DNA of 64,000 bases from Stereum hirsutum FP-91666 SS1. Taxonomy: Eukaryota; Basidiomycota; Agaricomycetes; Russulales; Stereaceae. The translations under genes and the position numbers were made by a program. Of this stretch, positions 35,517 to 46,285 are shown piece after piece; positions within the stretch are counted from its first letter, which is position 1; each line of letters opens with the position of its first letter. The notes below the pieces were generated by a model. The model did no database searches, was not told the origin of the DNA, and saw only the letters and a list, made by a program, of their open reading frames with translations. The DNA is taken from positions 1,901,179 through 1,965,178 of the forward strand of contig NW_006763135.1 in assembly GCF_000264905.1 (NCBI RefSeq). The letters run 5' to 3'.

Positions 35517-37107
35517 CTAATCCCTCTTGTCAGCCTTGGTCGCAATAACGTCTTCCGTGCGCCCATAAGATTCATAGTCGAACCCAAAGCTCACATCGCG
35601 ACCGCATGAGCCGTAAGAATTCCCCATGGTGTTGAAAACGGGCATGAAATCACTGGATAAGCCCAACGGTTGGGGGACAGTGCTAGAGTGCCGAGCGGCT
35701 ATGTAGGGCAGGCCGAACATGGTGGCGTGTGCCTGAGGATATTTGAACGCGGAAGGGCTGCCGTGGTAGATGGGAGCGGCGGTAGGAGCGAGCTCGTCCA
35801 TTCCAAGCTGAGTGAAGAGAGGGTCCGGCATCATGGGCAAGCTAGGGATGGAAGAAGAGGTGTAGGGAAGACGGTCCATCTCATAGGGGGCTTGAGCCAA
35901 AAACATGGAGTCGTAGTTGACCGACGCGAGAGTCTGGAAAAGACGATGTGGATGTTATAAGGCGACATTTGGCAAGTATAGGAGGACAATCAAGACGTAC
36001 CGCTTCAGTATCTGTCTTCTCGGGTGTAGAGATCCGTGAGACATATCGTTCATGCCCGTTAGATTGCAGAGCGCGAGGCGGGAGGCGGAGAGAAGAATGG
36101 ATGAGAGGCGATGATCCATTGGACATGGTAGCATACTCCATTGCAGAGGCAGTGTGGCTCGAGGGGCGAATCGATGGTGTAGTGGGCAGGCTCCTGAACT
36201 CAGGCGAGATACGACCAAGAGTGGGGTATTTGCCAGGCTGCGCGATGGCGGACGCCGGGCGGCTGGGAGGGAGAGAGGGGGGAAGGATGGCGTCGGCGGC
36301 ACGCCTCTTCTTTCTGGGAGACGAGGAATCCGCTTTGCGCTTGGGAGGTGTAGGCGCCTTCGTAGGTCCTTCGTATTCAGGGTAATACTGCCGGACAAGC
36401 TCTACGGCCATCTCCTGGGGGTTCTTCCCACCAACATCCTTTGTCTTCTTGGGTTTTGGCACTGGCTGGTACACGTAGCCCGGATTCTCGAGCAAATGCA
36501 ACCTCGCCCTCTCCCGTGCCTTCTCCTTCCAAAAATTCCGCTCCCCCTCCGAAAAACTTCTCCACAACTCAGCCGCGATCCTGCTCAGGTTCTGCTGCCT
36601 GCATTCGACGTCTTTTGGGATCTTGAGGTTCTGAAGGAAGTGGGAACGATAGAGCATGAAGGAGTTGGGTGGACGCGGGGGCCCATTGTTCTTCCGACGA
36701 GCCTGGCGATTGGAAGCAATGCGAGCGCGGCTACTCGGGTGAACGGTGTCTTGCTGCGAAGAAGAGGTGGGTGAGGGTGTAGTACCTTGCACGCCTGCAT
36801 ACCGTGGTCGTTGTTTCGTGCTGCTGGCGGAACCGTCGACGGCCTCTGAAAGAGGACTAGTACTGGTAGGAGGAGTGGAGGAGATAAAGGCGGTCGTGGC
36901 TGAGGAGCCACCGAGGGTGCTGGTCCACAGGTCAGAAGAATTGGAGCTAGGCGAAGAGGTATCGTTGCTCATGATCATGGACGGGCTGTTTCCTGGGGTA
37001 TAATACGGAGTAGGGGGCGCTGGTAATACATATCGATGAGTTCTGATACCAGACCACACGGAAGAAAGGAGATACACAAGAGAGGTGGACTCACAATAGT
37101 ACTGCAT
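35517..37107 (-). CDS. HMG-box transcription factor
   Basis: Exons (minus) 37107-37095, 37019-36001 and 35933-35517 give 482 residues. One MATA/SOX-type HMG box lies at about residues 116-190: RPPNSFMLYRSHFLQNLK, LSRIAAELWRSFSEGE and FWKEKARERARLHLLENPGY. A basic cluster (PPKRKADSSSPRKKRR) after the box is a likely nuclear localisation signal. The rest is Ser/Pro/Tyr-rich and probably an activation region. In basidiomycetes such single-box factors include Prf1-like regulators of mating and fruiting; which one this is cannot be told. The first coding exon is only 13 nt; joining at 37019 avoids the stop created by the nearer acceptor at 37040. No homeodomain or pheromone genes are nearby, so this is not a mating-type locus. 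Confidence 0.88.
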
Positions 37108-39265
37108 CTTTTGTGCAAAGAGTGTTGTAAGGAGTCGTAGAAGGTATCAAGGCGTTACAATGGAGAGCGTGGCGAGAGCACTTTAGATGCGAAGAGGTAA
37201 AGAAAGCCTTGTGTACAGAGGAAAAGGCCTTATCGAAAGTCAGGGGGAAGTTGCGAATGGCTCCTCTCGAAGCATACCAAGTTGCTTTTAACCATTCGCT
37301 GCACCCATAGACACATTCTGCCACCCACAAATCGCGAATACTCTCATCGGAGATGCCTTTGAAGCAAGCATGAAGGCCACGAGGCACAGATGGCAGATCA
37401 CTGGCATGCGCGAAATGAACGCGTACGCAGGCAAAAGAGGTGTGGTCGACCTTGATGATGGGCCCGCGCCATAGCCTTGGGATATCCACAAGCCTCGATG
37501 CAAGCTGAAAGGCGGGCCCGATGACGCTAGCGCTGGCCCTAGACGCAGCCGTTCAGAATTGATCTTGAGTGAACAATCTGACAAAGAAACTGAAGCCCAG
37601 CGAACTGGAGCAGAGTTGAAATTGAAGTCGTAGGACCAAGCGTGTAAATTTTCTTCGTCGCCTTGTTTCCGCTTGTATCGAGGTCATCCAGAGTGGTCGT
37701 ATGTAGACTCTCATAGGCTTCCGTGTTCTCCCCGGCGAGGCCCGTTTGATGTCCTATACAGCAGGTGGTGGAAGAGCCTCCGATGGATTATGTGTACAAC
37801 AAAAGAGACGATAAGAAGGACGGAGCGAGGTGTGTTCCCTTCAAGAACTTGGGACGGCGAATAGCCTGAGTGGATGGAAAAGGAAACAAGAACGATCTTG
37901 TAACAGGGACCCACACCCAGAAGCAAGCGTGAGAAAACTGACAGATCTGGAATGAGATGAGCCTTATAAGGCCAAACTCTACCTGGACTACGGCGCGACT
38001 CACGGCTCATTCATCGCCTTGCGACCCTCAGGGCGAAAACAAAAATTAAGTCGCTGACCTCACGCTGGAGACTTCAACTAAAAGTCTACCAAATGCTGTG
38101 GCTAACGCCCCCACATCAGGAAACAGTCACCCATTACGCTGTGGTGGCTCATATTGGGGTTGTTCACTGTATTACTGTAGTTTTTCGCGCACAAGTTCGT
38201 GTCCCGTGTCCCATGGGGGCCGCGAACGAACTTGTGCCGCGGGACAGTCCCACCCCATTGACGTGCACGGAACTTGTAAGTAGGACAAACCAAAATTTGA
38301 CCCAAATTTGACGAAAATGTGAATATATTTTAGGCTCCTAAATTGACCTCAGGAAGTTGTCAGGAAGGCCTCCGAGACACACTTTGGGCTAGATTTTGCT
38401 ACTGGGTGAGCTCTTCCACCCAAATTCAGAGGGTAAATGCCTGTTGAACGGGTACGAAAGGTCGTCTCCCTGCAAAAGCGTCGATGTTCACGAACATTGT
38501 CCCTTGTCCCGGTCTGCTTGCGAACCGGGACACGAATGGATTATGTCATCTCGGCAACGGCCGAGGGGCGGTGGCGTGAACTTGTGCGCGAAAAAGTACA
38601 GTATGCCAGGTTCTCCTCGGGCTTACACCCGAGTCACTAATTTGGAGATACTCTCAGACAATGGACATTCGAGGATCAGTCATTATAATTCGGAAAGCTT
38701 GAAAGGCGAATTTCCTGTAAGTTTCTCGACAAAAGTGCAACTCCGATGCCGCCGTCCGATTAAGTTGAAGTCACAGACTCGGAGTCGGTATGAGCCACTG
38801 AGACAGCTTTCGTTAACATCACGTCCGAGTCTGCGGACGGAGAGACCAGCACAAAGTAAACGACCCGTCTTCTAAAGAGATCTGTGGACAGGAAGCTCGG
38901 GCATGTTCAATGTGGCGCGAACAAGAAAGCAACGTCTCGGAGCGCTTCCCTGTGCTCCGAGCCCGCGTCCCAGCGTCCACAGCTCTAAATTGTTATTATA
39001 GCTTTCAACCCTCTTTGGGCAGTCGAGACAGTTATCTCCCATGAGGCAATTAAATCAAAGTAGGAGAATGGAGCCATTTCCTTGGGCTGACGAACTGCGG
39101 CCTAGTAAAGGAACGGAGGAGGCGGTCAAGGGGACAAAGCAAGTTGAAGACTTCCCGCTCGAGCCTCGAAATGAAGTGTACCCGGAATCCGAACCATAGG
39201 CGCGAGATCAAGCTTTTATGCATGCCAGATAGAGCCCCCGTTGGAGGGAACAAAAAGAACATGCA
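37108..39265. other. Long upstream region of the HMG-box gene, 2.2 kb
   Basis: This lies between the HMG-box start (minus) and the SUA5 3' end (minus). It holds a TIR-bounded element at 38175-38601. Apart from that I see no gene. Long non-coding leaders are common for developmental regulators, so part of it may be promoter or 5' UTR. Confidence 0.45.
38175..38601. mobile_element. MITE-like element with 24-bp TIRs and TA target site
   Basis: The left end CTGTAGTTTTTCGCGCACAA (first 20 bases of 24) at 38175-38198 is repeated inverted at 38578-38601, with 23 of 24 positions matching. Both ends are flanked by TA (38173-38174 and 38602-38603), the target duplication of Tc1/mariner-type elements. 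At 427 bp and with no transposase frame it would be non-autonomous. The AACTTGTGC core of the TIR is also found again inside the left half. Confidence 0.75.
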
Positions 39266-40507
39266 TCATAGAGCTATCCATTTCGACTCTCCTGCAGCCT
39301 TTCGTACCCGATTCATCACCGCCAATCCTTCCTTTTCTTCTCCGATCTCTTCCACCAGGATCATATCTACACCCTTCTCGTCTAACGTCAATAGTCCATC
39401 GAATAACCGCTGTGCCGTCATCGCGGGATCGGCCACAGCACCTAGTGGATACAGCACCCACTCTATTGACTCCCTGTCCTGAGCAAATCGTAGGAGTTGC
39501 GAGTCGCTGGGCACCAATAACCCAATCTTGGTGATTATTGGGTGTGGCACAGGAGCTGATGAACCCAACGACGCGAAGAATTCGGTGGCGGAGACGACAG
39601 AGGCATGGGCAGGTGGAGGAGAGGTCGAAGACGAAGTATGCAAGAGGGTGACCGGAACAGAAGGCGAGTAATGTCGATACTTCATCCCGGGCGTCGTAGG
39701 TGCTTTCTCCATCGCCGCATCTTGGAAATCTCGCCTATGCACTAGGACGGCCGGCCTCGTCTCCTTACTCTCTATCTCTTCATCGAGAACGTTCTGCATG
39801 TCTTCCACAGTAACTCCGCCTGGCCTCAATACCCTGAGGTTTCCATCGTCTCTTAGCCCATCCACGACTGTACTCTCCAATCCAACCTCACATCTCCCTC
39901 CGTCGAGTATGACCTCCAACTTTCCACCCAGATCCCTCGCCACATGCTCTGCCCTCGTCGGACTTGGTTTTCCGCTAGAGTTCGCAGATGGCGCTGCTAT
40001 TGGTGCATCCGCCAGGGCGATGAGTGCCCTCGCCACAGGATGCGACGGCATTCGGATCGCGACGGTAGGTTGACCGGCAGTGATGATGGACGGAACGATA
40101 GATGGCGAGGAAGGGAAGAGGAGCGTAAGTGGTCCTGGCCAGAACCGACGCATCAGGATTTCGTACATTGGAGGAATAATGTAGTCCACGGGAAGAAGTT
40201 GACGGAGCATCGAGAGCGAAGATACGTGGACGATGAGAGGGTTGTCTGCCGGACGGCCCTTGGTGGAGAATATTCGGGCTGCTGCTTCGGTTTTGAGAGC
40301 TAGGGCACCGAGTCCGTAGACGGTTTCTGTGGGGAAAGCGATGGGCTCGCCATTTGTGATGTGGCGTGCTGCGACGGTCAAGGACTCTAATGTCTCTGGA
40401 TCGTCAATTTTGGGCGGGGGATCTGCGCCGTCAGAGGAGATGGGAAACGTGATAGAGGATGGGTCGCATTTCAGAACACGAGTGTGAATCTGAGTTGAGG
40501 TGGCCAT
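39266..40507 (-). CDS. SUA5: Threonylcarbamoyl-AMP synthase Sua5/YrdC
   Basis: An intronless gene of 413 residues from the Met at 40507, matching the two-domain Sua5 length. It makes threonylcarbamoyl-AMP from Thr, bicarbonate and ATP for the t6A37 modification of ANN-decoding tRNAs. The YrdC domain spans about residues 40-235: PIAFPTETVYGLGALAL, KGRPADNPLIVHV, FWPGPLTLLF, VAIRMPSHPVARALI, PIAAPSANSSGKPSPT and ESTVVDG. The Sua5 domain follows, with TPGMKYRHYSP and GLLVPSD. The frame stays open upstream to an earlier Met at 40597; the extra 30 residues are basic and hydrophobic with no acids (MPLFAALIFINKTLFLKRLN) and could be a mitochondrial presequence. Both start codons may be used. Confidence 0.95.
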   Translation of the reverse strand: MATSTQIHTRVLKCDPSSITFPISSDGADPPPKIDDPETLESLTVAARHITNGEPIAFPTETVYGLGALALKTEAAARIFSTKGRPADNPLIVHVSSLSMLRQLLPVDYIIPPMYEILMRRFWPGPLTLLFPSSPSIVPSIITAGQPTVAIRMPSHPVARALIALADAPIAAPSANSSGKPSPTRAEHVARDLGGKLEVILDGGRCEVGLESTVVDGLRDDGNLRVLRPGGVTVEDMQNVLDEEIESKETRPAVLVHRRDFQDAAMEKAPTTPGMKYRHYSPSVPVTLLHTSSSTSPPPAHASVVSATEFFASLGSSAPVPHPIITKIGLLVPSDSQLLRFAQDRESIEWVLYPLGAVADPAMTAQRLFDGLLTLDEKGVDMILVEEIGEEKEGLAVMNRVRKAAGESKWIAL

Positions 40508-41515
40508 GGTGCGCGGATGGAGGAGAAACGGCCGGGGGTTCAGTCTTTTAAGGAAGAGTGTTTTGTTGATAAAGATCAGTGCAGCAAAAAGCGGCATGCA
40601 CTATCGCTGGTGACGACGATTTTCATATTTATCAGTATCAGTCTCTCCGTAGAAGCTACTAGTACTAGAGCTTACTATCAGTAATCTGAGTTGCGCAAGA
40701 GGGTGCTGAGGTCGAGGGACTAGTCATGACTGCAAGCCGCGACTGAAAGAAAAATGCTGCGCCGAAATTTGCCTCATCTGGCGGAAGAGGGCGAACACAA
40801 GCTCAAACAGACTCAAACAACACGCGCCAAGGTATATCATTGAGAGTTGAGCTTCAAACACACACACGAGGATCAGGGTATCACTTGCGGTCAATAAATA
40901 CATTGACACTGACAGAGTGCAACGCACGGTGGGCTGATAACACCGCATAGGCGGGGTGGAGTATAGCTTCGAACATGAAGTCTAACAGAGCGGGAATCCC
41001 AAGAAACACAGACAGGAAAGAGTGAAAAGAAGAGAGCGTAGTCGAGACACAAGCGTAGGTAGCGATATAGACGAAATGTATAAACTTATGGTAACAAAAC
41101 GCAGAGATGGTCTCGACAAACGAGCAAGTAAGGACACGAGGGGGTTATCAGAAAGGAAAGGTATGTAAATGAAGATGAAAGCGAGTGGAGAAGGTACTTT
41201 TACAATACCGGAGAAAATCAGTACATACATCCCTAAAGCCCAGTCAACGGACCAAAAAAGAAGGCAAAAGTACGAGCAAGTAAAGACAGTGAGCCACATT
41301 CGTCCGCTGGAAACATGAACAAACCAGGAATTAGGGGTGTTAAGGATGCACAAGCAGATAGGTGGACAGGTCATCAGGCGCAGAACTAGAAGCGCGGCGT
41401 CAAGTCAAGCATCAAGGTTGAGTCAACAGTTGTAGCTGGCACTCGAGAGCAGAAGTCGTATCGTACGTTTCATTACCAGGGTATCTGGATAGAGCTTGGT
41501 ACACAATAATCACAT
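40508..41515. other. Intergenic, about 1 kb
   Basis: SUA5 upstream region and OPY2-like 3' flank. A 130-codon hydrophobic frame on minus (40982-41374) reflects T/C-rich sequence and lacks motifs; I treat it as untranslated. The segment 40508-40597 may encode an alternative SUA5 N-terminus. Confidence 0.45.
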
Positions 41516-43608
41516 TTACTTGCGATCAACTCCAAGCGGGTACGACGACAGATCGCTCGTCAACGCCAGCGTGTCAAGACTCGCCCTCTGTCTCCCGGCA
41601 ACGGCGCTCGCTCCAGCCCCGCCATCGACACCGTCCTCTCCCGCATCGGCGACTTGACCGCTGGGACGGTCATCTGATGATGTTTCGATTTGGAAGGGGA
41701 AGGATCCCAGACCGGTCGACATGTTGGACATTTCGCTCCCAGTCGACATCCCGAGCATCTTCCGGTTTGGTGGCGCAATCATCCCACTATCCTCTTCCGA
41801 AGCTTGCTCGACGAAATCGGACAAAGTCTGCGAGTGAGAGGCGGCGAGGGGACTGCTTGCCTGTGCCGGGTTACTCTGGACCAAAGGCGATCTGGGAGGC
41901 GTGCGTATGGGCCTGTTCGAGATCGGGCTAGGAGGGACGAATGGGAAGGACTCAAGGATCGAATCAGCACCGTTGGAGGCGACGGTGGACATGGACATCC
42001 TCGAGTTGTCGCGATCTTCCATAGCCTGCGCCTTGACTGCCTTAGCTTCGGCTAGCGCACGAGCTTGTTGAGCTTCCAAGCCAGTAGGCATGGTGGAGAC
42101 GTCAGTGCCGCCTGAGGTGGGAGTAACCAGTCTCCCACTAGTCATCCGGTAAGGACTGCGCTGGCTTGAGTTGAAAGCTGCGGAACTGCTGACGGGTGTT
42201 GCGGGGATGAATGGCGCCGAGTTGGGTTGAACGAAACCGAGATGAACACGGGTGGCGTCTCTGATGTCTGCACCAATGATACTGCCGGCTTGAGTGTCGA
42301 GGCTGATGGGACGACTGGAACCACGGCTCTGCCCCGCTGAATTTGTGGCAAATTGGGGAAGGGGAGTCCAGAGAGAACCGTTGTCCGAGACCGAGCCGAA
42401 TGTGGCTGCGGAAGTGCGATTACCGCCTCCCGTGGTAGGCGCCGGAAGAGAGTTATGGTCGTCGAAAGGATCATTGGTGACATTGATCTCCTGAGAACGC
42501 TGGGATCGGCCGTCGTCTTGTTCAGATACGATATCGGTAGGACCAAACGCAGAGGTAGCAAGTGGTGAGCGGACGGGTGGCCTTGAAGCAACGGAAATGG
42601 TCTTCAAACTGTTGGCGCCCGAGCTGCCAGGCGCGTGTACAACTTCGGCCTTGACTGACCCCAGAACCTGCCTCTGGCTCTGGGTAACGATGATGGGAGC
42701 CTCGGTAAGTACATCGCTTGCGTAACTGGCACCACTAGCAGCCGACATGTACGAGTTCCGATTGATACCCGAATGAGGGGAAAGGTCCTGGCCGGAGTTG
42801 CTGGGCATGGTGTCCCGAGAGACGTTGAGGTGTTCGAGGTTGAGGTTGATATCGGGGGAGCGAAGAGGGCGAGAGGGAAGAGAGGTGGAAGAATCGGTTT
42901 GAGAAGGAGAAGAGAGTCGAGAGCCAACAGACCCAGGAGGAACGAGGGCGATAGGGATGACATTCGTGGACTGGCTGCCGGTCGAGGTTGTAACGATTGA
43001 GTGGCCATCTCCGAAGGGGTTGGGATCAGAGTCGCGGTAGGAATTACGCATATGGCCGCCATTGAGATGCATCGCTTGCTGGGAGTGGGGGTCCAAGTCG
43101 ATGATAGAGTTAGAGCCGGTGGGATAGACCCTGACCGTCCCACGCTCTTCCTGAGGCTGACGAGGAGGAGACGGCTGGGAAGCGTGCTTCTCGATGGGAT
43201 CAGGACGACTGAGAACCTTGTCCGCGGGGGCAGGGACATCCTTGGACCCCTCTGCGGCAGGCTGCTCTTTGTTCGCAGCCTGTTGCTTTTTCCTCCACCA
43301 GAAATAGAAGCCGAGGACGAGAGCGAAGAAGAGGACCGAACCGACTACTGCGCCTGCGACAGCACCTTTGCTGACCCCTCCGGACGAGCCTGAGCCCGAG
43401 CCTGAGCTGGATGCGACGCATTGGTTGGTGGTGCAGGTCTCACAGCTCCTGGAATGGTCGTGAGAAGGGGGGTTGAATTGGTCAGACGGAGAGGCCAGAC
43501 AGACCTGCTGATTTGGATGCACTCTTCGCCATCAGCACAGTTGCAGGCCGGAATGTCGCCGCAAGCAACGCAATCGTCGCGGGCGAAAAGGAGGTTGTCG
43601 ATTTGCAT
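41516..43608 (-). CDS. OPY2: Opy2-like single-pass membrane anchor
   Basis: Exons (minus) 43608-43505 and 43448-41516 give 678 residues. The short extracellular part is Cys-rich (DDCVACGDIPACNCADGEEC, then SCETCTTNQC), the hallmark of the Opy2 N-terminal domain. A Ser/Gly linker leads to one membrane helix (AVAGAVVGSVLFFALVLGF) at about residues 65-86, a WWRKK stop-transfer signal, and a long Ser/Pro/Thr-rich cytosolic tail. In yeast Opy2 holds Ste50 at the membrane for the HOG osmostress pathway. There is no cleavable signal peptide, as in the family. The tail is much longer than in yeast (360 residues in total there); several SPxR/TP sites suggest phosphorylation. The 56-nt intron falls just before the second Cys group. 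Confidence 0.85.
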
Positions 43609-44885
43609 GTCAAGAAAGACGATAAAGAGAAAAGAGCGTGGTTACGAGCGCGATGGTGATAATGCTGTTAGGGGAGTGGAGAATATGCCCTGCGATGACC
43701 AGCAACGTCGGGTGCGGGACGACGGCTAAGGGCAGGCGCAAAATTGCTTGGAGTCCGGTACAGAGTACAGTCGTCGAGGGGGACGATGGACTGAGAGAGG
43801 GAACTGCGCGAGAGGGTGGTCGTCGAACAGGGACGAAACCAGGAAGGCTTGAAGCGGTTACGAGCGGCCCAGGCTGCTGTGCTCTTGACCTCTCCCACGC
43901 CGTACGTTCGGCCCGTCTTGGGCCACACCCGATCTCCTTTCCGTATCTCCTTCCTCTGCCAGCTAATATTTTATCAACTCCTCTCGTCCGTCTTTCTCAC
44001 AGATAAACACTGGTCCACACTCGTCAGCTCTCTTCAGGATTTGCAGAAATACAAAGATATGGACCACTAGCGACTTGGACAACGCCCGTGAGCTGGCACA
44101 TGCATCTATTGGCATGGCCACGTCTACCCCCTCCCATCTCTTCTGTCCCATACCTGGCCTTTTTTTACGCAGACCCAGCCGTACAGACCTCTCTTTGGCG
44201 ACATACCTGCCCATATGTCGGTCCAAACTTCATCAGCTTGATGGTACCAACTCCCTATCTCCCCCCGCTCGTGCTTCTCAGCACACATCCAACATAAGAT
44301 GGGTCCAGGCTTCAGACTGACCACCCACTCAGTGACACGCTATAGATATCACGTCCGGATGAGTCGCCCAAACAAGCAAGCTCCAGGGGCCGTCTCTGAT
44401 CATGCAGGGGTTTCTGGAAGTCATTCTTGGCGCCTTACTCGACCTCTCTACAGAACTTCTCCCCTTACGACCTACGGAGGGACTCACTGCCACCTTTTGT
44501 GCCTATGGGATGAACCTCTTAGCTGGAAGTTCCTGTGTTATTTGCCCTTCCGATCCAACCAGGATCTGTAATCTGCCAAGCTGCTCTCAGACTTGGGAGT
44601 CGATCACATCTGAATCACATCTGCGCGAACCACATCATGAACAGACCACATTCAATTGAGCGACGGAACCTGATTGGAGGAATGAAGAACCGGAACCCAT
44701 CTTGATCTCGGTGATCCGTACAGCAAACACCGTCAGCATTACTTAGATCATCTGGTTCGAAACGCACCTTCTGCTCCTACCTCCTTTTGCAGGCCTGGTC
44801 TACAATCCCTTCTTGCCACATCTGTGTCGACTCTCTACGCCCGCGATACCCTAGATCTTGATCCTTTCGCTCTCAATTATAATAT
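43609..44885. other. Intergenic, 1.3 kb
   Basis: A divergent gap between the OPY2-like gene (minus) and the small gene at 44886 (plus). No frame shows protein features. Confidence 0.4.
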
Positions 44886-45660
44886 ATGGCTATCTCCTAC
44901 CAAACCATTCCTATTTCCGACCTGACAGACATCTCGAACATCCCCATCGCAGACGAACCCGCCGATTCCATCGACTTTACCAAACGTATGTACACCTTCC
45001 CAGAGTCTCCGGCCCTTCAAACCTCCGCCCTTCTTTACCAAGAAAACAGCTTCCATGACACTAACGACGTGTGCCTTTCCAACTTTTGCATCGGCGGGTG
45101 GTAACAGAAACCGAAACGCCAGCAACGACCACAATACCACAAACGCGTTACGACCTTCGTTCCCGCCAAGGTCCCCGCTCCCGCATCGCCTCTACCAACT
45201 TGAGTGTCAACAACCCTAATAATAACCGAGAGAGCCCTCGTCCCTTGCGTATCGCCACTTCGGCTGCTCCGAGCTCTGACTCTCAGGAACCGACGCGTCC
45301 GCACAAGAGGCCCCGCACACGGACTCGCACTCGTACATGTTCATCAGGTTCAGGTTCAGGTTCGGGCGGTGTTCAGGTCCATGATGTCACCACCCTGCGG
45401 GATATCACGGGAAGAAATACGGACTTTAACTCTTGTTCGTCATGCAACCAGTGGTATGCCATGGTATATAGGAAGGTAGTGGCGCAGATGATAGACGTAT
45501 TGGAGGAGAGAGAGGTGGAGAGGTTTCTTTGCGTTCAAGATGTTTACGAGGAGGATGCGAAAGATGTAGATGTTGTGATGATGGTATGTTTGTTTCGGAC
45601 GCTCAGCGACTAGCAGCACACTCAACTGACCGACTGAACGCTTTGTAGGTTTATTCCTAA
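44886..45660 (+). CDS. Hypothetical low-complexity protein
   Basis: Proposed exons 44886-44985, 45108-45583 and 45649-45660 give 195 residues. No domain is recognised. The N-terminus is acidic (ISDLTDISNIPIADEPADS), the middle is Pro/Arg/Thr-rich with a short Arg-Thr repeat and a Ser-Gly repeat coded by GGTTCA units, and the C-terminal 60 residues look folded: a Cys pair in FNSCSSCNQWYAMVYRK and a helix rich in Glu/Val. The 122-nt first intron is chosen because only that donor brings the two frames into phase. The last 12-nt exon (Val-Tyr-Ser-stop) follows a GTATGT donor. Alternative: the first exon is wrong and the protein starts elsewhere. Confidence 0.5.
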
Positions 45661-46285
45661 TACCGCTCCTGTGAGCCGTTGTCTTCGACAGTCGCAATGT
45701 ACTGTGCAATGTCCCACATTCCCAACTTCTAGCCTGGTCGTATCTTCCCAGACCCTTTTACAGGCTGGACCCTGTCCCTGATATCGCGATACCTGCCTTA
45801 CTTGTGTCCCTTTTCAATAAATAATCGCGCTCGACCCCGTTTCCACGAGAGAACACATGGACAGACTTGCTAGGTGGTCAACGTTCAACCTCGACGACCA
45901 AATATATCACCATAACACAGTCTCACTCCACGCCAACGTGCAACACCAACAGCACCAGCACACACACTCAACAGCTAAGCAACCAGTACACTGTCCGTAT
46001 ATCAATAAGAATCAAAAGTCTATAGTCCATGCAGCAATCCGAGAAAAGCAGTAATCTGGAGCAAATGAAACCCGTACGTATGTAACAGGAAATAAGTAGG
46101 TTGGTAACCGATACACTCCAGAGCTGTAGATGCATATGGTATGATACATTAAACCGAGCATGGTATGGTAGTTTCCCTCTATATACGTGCGCTACTGCCG
46201 TGTTTGAGATATATATAGTCCGTCGTCGTAAGTGTCGTTAGCAGAAAAGCGGAAGGTCACTAGGGGGCCACGATGACGAGTTCGT
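45661..46285. other. Intergenic between convergent genes, 625 bp
   Basis: 3' flanks of the hypothetical gene (plus) and the CorA-type gene (minus). Nothing else is seen. Confidence 0.45.

Noticed and set aside
35517..37107. Mating-type locus, suggested by the HMG-box gene
   Set aside because: No homeodomain pair, pheromone receptor or pheromone precursor genes are nearby; a single HMG factor is not enough.
40982..41374. 130-codon hydrophobic frame on the minus strand that looks like a multi-pass protein
   Set aside because: The sequence is a T/C-rich run, which always yields Leu/Phe/Ser; no conserved pattern or supporting exons. More likely 3' UTR of the OPY2-like gene.
44986..45003. 18-nt intron (GTATGT to CCCAG) in the hypothetical gene
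   Set aside because: Far too short to splice; the 122-nt intron with the same donor solves the frame.
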